Origin: Deltaproteobacteria bacterium
GTDB lineage: Bacteria; Myxococcota_A; UBA9160; SMWR01
DNA: 28,998 bases
Reading direction: 5' to 3'
NCBI GenBank assembly: GCA_019313605.1
Contig: JAFDAW010000002.1
Location: forward strand, 1-28,998
In this document: positions 23,007-28,998 of the stretch, in pieces
How the letters are laid out: each line of letters begins with the position of its first letter
Numbering within the stretch: position 1 is the stretch's first letter
Translations under genes and position numbers: made by a program
The notes under the pieces: generated by a model
The model's database searches: none
Told to the model about the DNA's origin: nothing
What the model saw: the letters and a program-made list of their open reading frames with translations, nothing else

Positions 23007-24034
23007 TCCCCGACATCCGCTCCCGCGCCCGACGCCGCAATCAACATCGCGAGACGCTCCCGGGCCGCACCCGAATCGATGCTACGCCGGGCGAGTTCGA
23101 TGCCCTCCTCGAGAGATTCGGCCACGCCCGCCACCCAGATCGCCGCAGCGGCATTGAGCAACACGATGTCTCGCCTGGCACCGCTCTCGCCTTCGAGCAG
23201 GCTGCGCACGATCTCGGCGTTCTCTTCGGCGGTGCCCCCGCGAAGCGCTCCCGGAAGCGGATGTGGAAAACCCAGGCTCGCCGGGTTGATCGAAATTGGC
23301 GAGGTGCCCCCATCCGCCAGCAACACCGCATCGGTCCGCCCACGCGTCGTAATCTCGTCCAGGCCATCCGAGCCGTGTACCACGAGTGCTCGGATGGCAC
23401 CCAGCTCGCCCAACGCTTCGGCGATCGTTTCGACCAATTCAGCCGCGTAGACACCCACCAGCTGCAGTCGAACACCCGCCGGATTGAGCAGGGGCCCCAG
23501 ACAGTTCATCAGCGTTCGAACGCCGAGCTCTCGACGCACCGGCGCAATCATCTTCATCGCCGGATGAGCGCGCGGGGCAAAGAACGTCACGATGCCGGCC
23601 TCGGCGAGGATGCGCGCGGACTCCCCCACCGCAAGGTCGACGCGCACGCCCAGGCTTTCGAGCACGTCGACGCTGCCGGACTTGCTGCTCGCCGCGCGAT
23701 TCCCGTGCTTCGCGACCGGTACACCGGCACCCGCAACGACGAACGCGGCCGTGGTCGATATGTTGAAGGTTTGCGCGCCGTCGCCGCCGGTTCCGCAGGT
23801 GTCGATCGCATTGGGATCGACGCCCTCCGCCATCACGGCTCGACTCCGGAGTGCCTTGGCAGCGGTCACGATCTCGCCAACCGTCTCACCTTTGCAACGC
23901 AGCGCGATGAGCAGACCGGCCATCTGGGCATCGGACGCCTTCCCATCCATGATTTCGGCGAACGCGGTTTCGAGGACCGGCCCGGGCACCTCGGAGCCCT
24001 CCATTGCGGCACTAATCGCCATACGGAGACTCAC
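23003..24034 (-). CDS. trpD: Anthranilate phosphoribosyltransferase
   Basis: TrpD transfers phosphoribose from PRPP to anthranilate. The 343-residue product has the PRPP-binding loop DTCGTGGDG at 78-86, NISTTAAFVVAGAG, and KHGNRAASSKSGSVDVLE at 109-126, all diagnostic. NCLGPLLNPAG and a later GLDEIT motif are also present. The start is GTG at 24032-24034, overlapping the trpG stop (GTGA) with GGAG upstream. It is not fused to TrpG. The family also contains thymidine phosphorylases, but the operon context makes the assignment secure. Confidence 0.96.
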   Translation of the reverse strand: MSLRMAISAAMEGSEVPGPVLETAFAEIMDGKASDAQMAGLLIALRCKGETVGEIVTAAKALRSRAVMAEGVDPNAIDTCGTGGDGAQTFNISTTAAFVVAGAGVPVAKHGNRAASSKSGSVDVLESLGVRVDLAVGESARILAEAGIVTFFAPRAHPAMKMIAPVRRELGVRTLMNCLGPLLNPAGVRLQLVGVYAAELVETIAEALGELGAIRALVVHGSDGLDEITTRGRTDAVLLADGGTSPISINPASLGFPHPLPGALRGGTAEENAEIVRSLLEGESGARRDIVLLNAAAAIWVAGVAESLEEGIELARRSIDSGAARERLAMLIAASGAGADVGE

Positions 24035-24654
24035 GCGGTGGCTCCGGTCGAACAGCGCTCCAGAAAGCTGCCGAGCACCGTCTTCCCGACACGCGTCAGG
24101 ATCGACTCCGGATGAAACTGCACACCCTCGATCGGAAATTCTCGATGCCGAACCGCCATGATCTCGCCATCGTCACTGTGGGCCGTGATCACCAGATCTT
24201 CGGGGCAGGTATCCCGTTCAATCACCAGCGAATGGTAACGAGTCGCTTCGAATGGTGAGTCGATCCCCTGAAGGACTCCACTCCCATCGTGCTCGATCGA
24301 CGAGGTTTTTCCGTGCATGATCGATCGGGCGCGAACGATCTGCCCACCAAACGCTATGCCAATCGACTGGTGGCCAAGGCAGACACCCAGCAGCGGAATG
24401 CCGCGCTGCGCACAGGCCGAAACCATGTCGACGGAAATGCCGGCGGCCTTGGGCTCACCGGGACCGGGCGAGATCACCACTCCAGCGAGGTCTCGCTCGA
24501 GCAGCACCTCGACTGTCTCGACATCGTTTCGAACGACCTCGACCTCGGCACCGAGTTCACCCAGGTATTGAACGAGGTTGAAGGTGAAGGAATCGTAATT
24601 ATCGATCATCAAGAGCCGCACAGGCGCCGTGGCTTTCGCAGATTGGGCCGTCAT
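24031..24654 (-). CDS. trpG: Anthranilate synthase component II (glutamine amidotransferase)
   Basis: TrpG supplies ammonia from glutamine to TrpE. The start is ATG 24652-24654 (MTAQSAKATAPVRLLMIDNYDSF), sharing one base with the trpE stop (TGATG) with GAGGGG about 8 bases upstream; this gives 207 residues. The class I amidotransferase motifs are ISPGPGEP at 61-68, nucleophile C92 in GVCLGHQSIG, and H181 and E183 in FHPESILT. In many bacteria such subunits also serve para-aminobenzoate synthase (PabA). No pabB lies nearby, so a dual role cannot be excluded. The in-frame upstream extension overlaps trpE and is rejected. Confidence 0.96.
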   Translation of the reverse strand: MTAQSAKATAPVRLLMIDNYDSFTFNLVQYLGELGAEVEVVRNDVETVEVLLERDLAGVVISPGPGEPKAAGISVDMVSACAQRGIPLLGVCLGHQSIGIAFGGQIVRARSIMHGKTSSIEHDGSGVLQGIDSPFEATRYHSLVIERDTCPEDLVITAHSDDGEIMAVRHREFPIEGVQFHPESILTRVGKTVLGSFLERCSTGATA

Positions 24655-26144
24655 CAATCGATCCCCTCGCGCGCCATGTCGATTGCTTCGATGAGAGCCT
24701 GGACCTTCGTCATGGTTTCTTCGAACTCGTAATCCGGATCGGAGTCCGCGACGATCCCGGCCCCCGTGCGCATGAAGATCTCGCCATCCTTCACCAGCAT
24801 CGTTCGAATGGCGATCGCGGTATCCATGTTGCCCGAATAATCGATGTACCCCACACAACCGCCGTAGTGGCCGCGCCGGAGCGTCTCGAGTTCGTCGATG
24901 ATCTCCATCGCCCTGACCTTCGGTGCGCCCGACAATGTGCCCGCCGGGAACGTCGCACGCAGAAGGTCCAACCAGTCGAGGCCGGGCCGCAATTCGCCCT
25001 GGACATTGGACACAATATGCATCAGATGCGAGTAGCGTTCGATGATCGCGAATTCACTCACCTGCACGCTACCGATGGCCGCAACCCGCCCCACGTCATT
25101 GCGGCCAAGGTCGACGAGCATCAGGTGCTCCGCGCGCTCCTTCTCGTCGACAAGCAGACCCGCCTCGATCACCTCGTCCTCTTCAGGGCTGGCGCCGCGG
25201 CGCCGCGTCCCGGCAATGGGTCGCACATCGATCTTGCTACCGGTGAGTCTCACGAGCGCTTCTGGCGACGAACCAATCATCACCGCCCCGTCGCAGCGCA
25301 TGAAGAATAGATAGGGGCTCGGATTGATCGATCGCAGATGCCGGTAGATGGTAAACGGATCCACCTGAAGGGGCACGCGAAACTGCTGCGAGAGCACGAC
25401 TTGAAAAACATCGCCAGCCTCGATGTACTCCTTGGCTCGCTTGACGATCTCGTGAAACGCTTCACGGGTCGAGGATCGCACCAACTCCATCGGGGCGCGC
25501 AACGCCTCTCGTTCCACGTCGACCGGTAGCGGCTCGCGCAATTTCCGCACCACGGCGTCCACGTCCGACACGGCCGCCTCGTAGATCGCAGCGTGATCGT
25601 CACCGGGCCGTACCTCGACATGACGCACCACGAAGGCCGTGTGCCGCGCGCTGTCGTGGATCACCACGATCTCCGGAAAGATGAACCAGAGGTCCGGCAA
25701 GCCGACCTCATCCGGATTTGTGTCGGGAATCTTTTCGACGAAGCGAACCCAGTCGTAGCTCACGAATCCGACCGCGCCGCCGAGGAATGGCGGCAAATCG
25801 CCGCCTGTCTCTGGAATCGCCGCGTCGATTGCGGCCAGCTTGTCTCGCAGATAGACGAGGGGGTCACCCTCGATCTCAAAGTTCTGGCTCTGCTCCGACT
25901 CGGTCCACTCAACGGTCTGTCCGCGGGTCCGGAAGATCGCGCGTGCGCCGCGTCCCATGAAGCTGTAGCGGGCCCACTTCTCGGCACCCGCGACCGACTC
26001 AAAAAGAAAGCTCGTCTCGCCATCGTCGAGTCGCTTGAAGAGCGACAGCGCGGTGTCGAGATCGGCGCGAATCTCGCGCACGACGGGGATCCAGTTTCCA
26101 CGCTTTGCGAGTTCGTCGAACGATTCTCGGGACGGGCGGTGCAA
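24654..26144 (-). CDS. trpE: Anthranilate synthase component I
   Basis: TrpE converts chorismate and ammonia to anthranilate, the committed step of tryptophan synthesis. No ATG or GTG lies at the family N-terminus. The best start is TTG at 26142-26144 (MHRPSRESFDELAKRGNWIP), five bases after GAGAGG, giving 496 residues with the expected N-terminal layout. The longer frame reaches into lptD and is rejected. The Trp-binding N-domain motif is FLFES (46-50) with E49 and S50, followed by YSFMGRG, so feedback inhibition by tryptophan is likely. The chorismate domain has PIAGTRRRGASPEED, DLGRNDVGRVA, TFPAGTLSGAPKVRAMEII and GGCVGYIDYSGNMDTAI, all intact. It is the first gene of trpEGDCFBA. Confidence 0.94.
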   Translation of the reverse strand: MHRPSRESFDELAKRGNWIPVVREIRADLDTALSLFKRLDDGETSFLFESVAGAEKWARYSFMGRGARAIFRTRGQTVEWTESEQSQNFEIEGDPLVYLRDKLAAIDAAIPETGGDLPPFLGGAVGFVSYDWVRFVEKIPDTNPDEVGLPDLWFIFPEIVVIHDSARHTAFVVRHVEVRPGDDHAAIYEAAVSDVDAVVRKLREPLPVDVEREALRAPMELVRSSTREAFHEIVKRAKEYIEAGDVFQVVLSQQFRVPLQVDPFTIYRHLRSINPSPYLFFMRCDGAVMIGSSPEALVRLTGSKIDVRPIAGTRRRGASPEEDEVIEAGLLVDEKERAEHLMLVDLGRNDVGRVAAIGSVQVSEFAIIERYSHLMHIVSNVQGELRPGLDWLDLLRATFPAGTLSGAPKVRAMEIIDELETLRRGHYGGCVGYIDYSGNMDTAIAIRTMLVKDGEIFMRTGAGIVADSDPDYEFEETMTKVQALIEAIDMAREGID

Positions 26145-26217
26145 CTCGGCCTCTCGACGGGCAGGCGATCGCCCGGGGGAAGAAAAACAGTTTAAAAACG
26201 CGTTGTTATCAAACGCA
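26145..26217 (-). promoter_or_regulatory. trp operon leader between lptD and trpE
   Basis: This 73-base gap precedes a seven-gene operon. Its distal half is AT-rich, with GCGTTTGATAA and GCGTTTTTAAA as an imperfect direct repeat about 14-15 bases apart, and a possible weak promoter (TTGATA, 17 bases, TGTTTT). A perfect 10-bp palindrome GGCGATCGCC lies at 26164-26173. No TGG codons and no Trp-rich leader peptide are present, so classical ribosome-mediated attenuation is unlikely. Promoter assignment is weak; the operon may also be read through from lptD. Confidence 0.4.
26150..26155 (-). promoter_or_regulatory. Shine-Dalgarno site fixing the TTG start of trpE
   Basis: The minus strand reads GAGAGG, then CCGAG, then TTG (26142-26144). 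The spacing and the match of the following residues to the TrpE N-terminus favour this TTG over any codon further upstream. A TTG start would be expected to lower trpE initiation relative to ATG. Confidence 0.65.
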
Positions 26218-28692
26218 CTAGATATCGTCAAGCAAGCTGAATTGAGCCAGCCCCGACTCCTTGGAAGTCGACGGATCGTTTCCGAGTCCGACGACCCGGT
26301 AAACCACGCTGACCTCGAATCCGGTATCGCGATTCTGGCGAGCCTCGACCCCCATCGCCCAACAATCACATTGACTGAGATATTCGATGCCCAGCCGATG
26401 CGTGAGCGAGAAGGAACGCTCGAACGCATAGGCTCCCCGGTAGCGAGCCAGCCAGTTCGAACTCAACCGGTAAGCCACCGTACCGCCGATCTGATTGATC
26501 CGATTGAAGTCTCTCCGAAAATTATCGTATCGCTCGTTGATCTCGAGGAAATTTTCGAAGAACTGCGGGATGGTTCTCAGGTAGCGGTAGCGAAGCCGCA
26601 GCGCCAAACGATTTGCTCGCCACACTCCTTCTGCAAGGGCTTCCTCGAGCCTCGACTCTTCGGGGTCGAAACCCGCATTGAAGCGTACGTCGGTGAACTC
26701 ACCGAGGTGTGCCATTCCATCGATGACCAAATTTCCGAATTGCCCGCCGTCGGAAAAGTCGTACTGCGATACGACGGTGAATTCGGCGAGCATCCGCGGG
26801 CCCTGTTCGGCGTTTCCCTGACTGTAGAACCGGTTATTGATTCCCCAGGTGAGACCGTTGAAGTCGTCGAGCCGATCCGCGCCATCCCTCGTCACGTTGT
26901 CGAGGTTCAGCTGGCGAACGCGCGTCTGGGGCACGGCGGTATCGGGCGTGAAGATCGGGACGTCGTCGAAGCTCGGCGTCGTCACGATCGCGTAACCAAT
27001 CCGTGGCTCCATGATGTGGGTGACACCCTTGCCAGGGCTGCCGCGCAAGCGCGTGCGGAGATCCACGCGACCCGTGAGCGAGCCCCAATTCTCCTGATCC
27101 CGCTCCCGGGTGTCGTAGAAAGTGTGCCGCCAGCCGACCTCGGGATACACCTCGAAGTAGTTACCGAGCCGCCCGGGCAACGCGAGTCTCGGGTTCAGCT
27201 TGATGCGGTGGCCGCGATCTGCGAGCGGTTCCCCCTCATCGAATCGCCCGTTCCCCTCCGAACCACCCGGATTCAAGATGCTGTCAAAATCGTCTGCGTG
27301 GGGGTCCAGATTCGTCCCGCCCCGTTTCTGCTGTTCTTGCCCGCCCGGGCGTGCGACGGCCCCAATGCTGGAGAGCGCGTCGATCCCGACGTCGTAGAAG
27401 AGCCCATTCGTCGAGAGCGCGTCGGGTTTCCCGTCCCCATCCCGGTCCGCAAACGATTCATCCGGGTTCTCGTACTGTCCGAAATAGGTGTACTCGACGT
27501 CAAACGAGGGGACCAACTGCTCGATCCACGGGGCTCGCGTCGGAAGCATGACGAGATCGACGCTCGGGAGACGCTGTAGCAGGTAGTCGTCGCGATCCTG
27601 GTCGTCCGGATTCTGCATGTCGTCGGCGTGGTGTACCGCGGCGACGAAGCCGTAATCACCGGACTCTCTGAAGTGCTTCGTCGCCGACACGTTCGAAGTC
27701 AGGAATCGATCGTGCCGGGAATGGGGGAGATCGCGGAAGTCCGAGGGATAGGCGTTGTCGGAAACAACCTCGAACTCCGACTTGAGCCTCAAACCGAGCG
27801 GCAGATAGAAATCCTGATGCCCTTTCGCAATCCAGCGCTCGCGGTCGTAGGGATACTCGACGGTATTGGCCTCGACGTCGTCGTCGTGGATGAATGAAAC
27901 AAAGACCTCGCCCGACGAGTGCTCCCCAACGAGATACTCCGCCGCGACCTCACCCTTCACACCGCGCTTCGAAAGCCAACTCGGCGTCAGCGTCACATTG
28001 ACGTTGGGTGCCACCGCCCAGAAAAAAGGCAGCCCCACCTCGTAGCCGGTTCGACTGCGATAACCGAATTCTGGAAACAGGAAACCCGAATCGCGTTCGG
28101 TCTTGATCGGATAGAGCATCCAGGGCATCCAGAGAATCGGGACACCGAGAATGTTCATCGTCGTATTGCGGGCGACCGCATAGCCCTCGACCTCTAGATC
28201 GGCGCTCGCCGCGCGGATCTCCCACGGATCCGCGCCGTCATCGGGGCAGCGACAGGTCGTAAAGCGCCCTTCCTCGAAGGTGTAGGTGCGATCCCCGGTC
28301 TTGACGATCTCCTCTCCCTCCATCCGGAATCGATTCTCCGAAGCGTCGAAGCGTGCCCTCAGAAGGACGCCCTGCAGTGTGGTGAGGTTGAACTCGACGA
28401 AACTGGAGAAGATGGTGTCGGCGCCGTTGGAAAAGACCACGTTCCCGCTCGCGACACCGCGACCGCCGCGGCGGCTGAAGCTGATCCAATCGGCCGAAAG
28501 CGTCTTGCCTTTCTGAACCAGACGAACGTTTCCGCGCGCCACATACACATCGCGCGCGCGCTCGTATTCAAGGGTGTCGGCGGTGACTTCGAAAGGGGCG
28601 TCGTCGAACGAAGTGTCAAATGCCGCAGACGCGGACCCCGAAGCGAACAGGGCTGCCACCAACACCCCAAAAACCACGAATCCGCGACCCAC
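26218..28692 (-). CDS. lptD: LPS-assembly outer-membrane protein LptD
   Basis: LptD is the beta-barrel that inserts LPS in the outer leaflet. I prefer the GTG at 28690-28692, preceded by GGGGGGA, because it gives a clean signal peptide (MGRGFVVFGVLVAALFASGSASA, cut before AFD) and 824 residues. An upstream GTG at 28747-28749 would add 19 residues rich in Trp, Gly and rare codons. The OstA/LptA-like jelly roll spans about 33-115 (FEVTADTLEY, ARGNVRLVQKGKTLSAD). The barrel follows, with ILWMPWMLYPIKTERDSGFLFPEFGYRS, and ends in GNDPSTSKESGLAQF. Mature cysteines are only C147, C149, C775 and C777, as two CxC pairs. A Gly/Asp-rich insertion at about 405-495 carries DRDGDGKPD and GNGRFDEGEP. No LptE is nearby. 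The trp operon follows 73 bases downstream. Confidence 0.93.
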   Translation of the reverse strand: MGRGFVVFGVLVAALFASGSASAAFDTSFDDAPFEVTADTLEYERARDVYVARGNVRLVQKGKTLSADWISFSRRGGRGVASGNVVFSNGADTIFSSFVEFNLTTLQGVLLRARFDASENRFRMEGEEIVKTGDRTYTFEEGRFTTCRCPDDGADPWEIRAASADLEVEGYAVARNTTMNILGVPILWMPWMLYPIKTERDSGFLFPEFGYRSRTGYEVGLPFFWAVAPNVNVTLTPSWLSKRGVKGEVAAEYLVGEHSSGEVFVSFIHDDDVEANTVEYPYDRERWIAKGHQDFYLPLGLRLKSEFEVVSDNAYPSDFRDLPHSRHDRFLTSNVSATKHFRESGDYGFVAAVHHADDMQNPDDQDRDDYLLQRLPSVDLVMLPTRAPWIEQLVPSFDVEYTYFGQYENPDESFADRDGDGKPDALSTNGLFYDVGIDALSSIGAVARPGGQEQQKRGGTNLDPHADDFDSILNPGGSEGNGRFDEGEPLADRGHRIKLNPRLALPGRLGNYFEVYPEVGWRHTFYDTRERDQENWGSLTGRVDLRTRLRGSPGKGVTHIMEPRIGYAIVTTPSFDDVPIFTPDTAVPQTRVRQLNLDNVTRDGADRLDDFNGLTWGINNRFYSQGNAEQGPRMLAEFTVVSQYDFSDGGQFGNLVIDGMAHLGEFTDVRFNAGFDPEESRLEEALAEGVWRANRLALRLRYRYLRTIPQFFENFLEINERYDNFRRDFNRINQIGGTVAYRLSSNWLARYRGAYAFERSFSLTHRLGIEYLSQCDCWAMGVEARQNRDTGFEVSVVYRVVGLGNDPSTSKESGLAQFSLLDDI

Positions 28693-28760
28693 GCATCCCC
28701 CCCAGCCAAGCCGGAGAATCCACGCTAACAGAGCCCGAACCCAACCCACAGCCCCCCCAC

Positions 28761-28779
28761 CCCGAAGACCCTCTTCAGG
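28761..28779 (-). promoter_or_regulatory. Short inverted repeat upstream of lptD
   Basis: On the minus strand CCTGAAGA, loop GGG, TCTTCGGG can form an 8-pair stem (one G-U). It lies upstream of both candidate lptD starts, in a 156-base gap between lptD and the next upstream gene. No U-tract follows. It could be the terminator stem of the upstream gene or a leader structure of lptD. I see no convincing promoter in the gap. Confidence 0.35.
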
Positions 28780-28848
28780 ATCAGAGACCCACCATCCAAT
28801 TAGAGAGAGACGTCCCTATCTAAGCCGACCCGTCATGGTTTGCGGGGG

Positions 28849-28998
28849 TTACGTGGGCTCGAGGCAGGCCGAAAGGGCTTCCAGATCCTTGGCGTAGAGG
28901 CAGTCGTCGACCAATCGAATCGCCTTGCTGTCGAAGAGTTGATGCAGGGCCCGGTGGGCTTCGAACATCGAAAGGCCGCAGTCGTCCGCGAGTTCCCG
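28849..28998 (-). CDS. C-terminal fragment of an unidentified protein (winged-helix-like tail)
   Basis: An open frame enters from the right window edge and ends at TAA (28849-28851), giving 49 residues: RELADDCGLSMFEAHRALHQ, then LFDSKAIRLVDDCLYAKDLEALSACLEPT. The pattern of a helix beginning DDCGLS-FEAHRAL followed by LVD resembles the small winged-helix tail found in some DUF4388-type regulatory proteins. This is only an impression from a short fragment. Reading frame, codon choice (mostly G/C in third position) and the clean stop support a real gene. It is transcribed toward lptD. Confidence 0.55.
   Translation of the reverse strand, partial: RELADDCGLSMFEAHRALHQLFDSKAIRLVDDCLYAKDLEALSACLEPT

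Noticed and set aside
26145..26429. 95-codon extension of trpE into lptD
   Set aside because: It overlaps the conserved LptD C-terminus, and the TTG start matches the TrpE N-terminus.
26035..27579. 514-codon open frame antisense to trpE and lptD
   Set aside because: It spans two well-supported opposite-strand genes and their leader, with no domain or ribosome-binding site.
1..28998. A novel multi-gene defence, secondary-metabolite or mobile system
   Set aside because: Every substantial gene is a recognisable core family in plausible operons, and no unexplained gene cluster remains. Unusual points are variations within known genes and short intergenic elements.

Overview
The window is a gene-dense chromosomal segment of a GC-rich Gram-negative bacterium. 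LptD, LapA and LapB homologs imply a lipopolysaccharide outer membrane. The gene orders pheA-hisC-tyrA-...-rpsA-ihfB-lapA-lapB and mutS-amidase-glnD-xerD, and the unfused trpEGDCFBA operon, recall deltaproteobacterial-grade lineages (Myxococcota, Desulfobacterota, Binatota and relatives). That placement is inference from gene order and family knowledge. I see no tRNA, rRNA, CRISPR array, insertion sequence, prophage or obvious transferred island.

Layout: (1) 1-3599, minus strand: scpB (cut by the window edge), scpA, a tRNA nucleotidyltransferase and xerD, a chromosome-maintenance and tRNA-maturation group. (2) 3583-11196, minus: lapB, mutS, an AMIN-domain amidase and glnD, in that transcription order, joined to xerD and cca by 4 to 17 base overlaps. 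(3) 11202-16959, minus: pheA (chorismate mutase/prephenate dehydratase), hisC-type aminotransferase, tyrA, rpsA, ihfB, lapA. This resembles the familiar aromatic/rpsA supercluster, but aroA and cmk are missing between tyrA and rpsA. (4) 16960-17271: a 312-base divergent intergenic region with a perfect palindrome and a repeated 18-mer. (5) 17272-19606, plus: a membrane-anchored GGDEF diguanylate cyclase and coaE. These are the only two plus-strand genes. (6) 19587-26144, minus: a complete seven-gene tryptophan operon, trpE-G-D-C-F-B-A, in which every junction overlaps by 1 or 4 bases. (7) 26218-28998, minus: lptD and the C-terminus of an unidentified protein.

Functionally, one block makes phenylalanine, tyrosine and tryptophan from chorismate. 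Others cover LPS transport and its control, translation and nucleoid architecture, mismatch repair, septal peptidoglycan cleavage, nitrogen sensing and chromosome dimer resolution. Many start codons were moved inward from the longest open frame because of Shine-Dalgarno sites, overlaps with the preceding stop, and family N-termini. Two genes (the amidase and trpE) appear to start at TTG.

I found no convincing undescribed multi-gene system; this is mostly core genome. The points most worth a second look are a LapB homolog lacking both its membrane anchor and its zinc module, a very stable hairpin between rpsA and ihfB, a CxC/CxC cysteine layout and calcium-loop-like insertions in LptD, an altered Phe-binding motif in PheA, the missing aroA-cmk pair, and the repeat/palindrome content of the pheA/GGDEF intergenic region.
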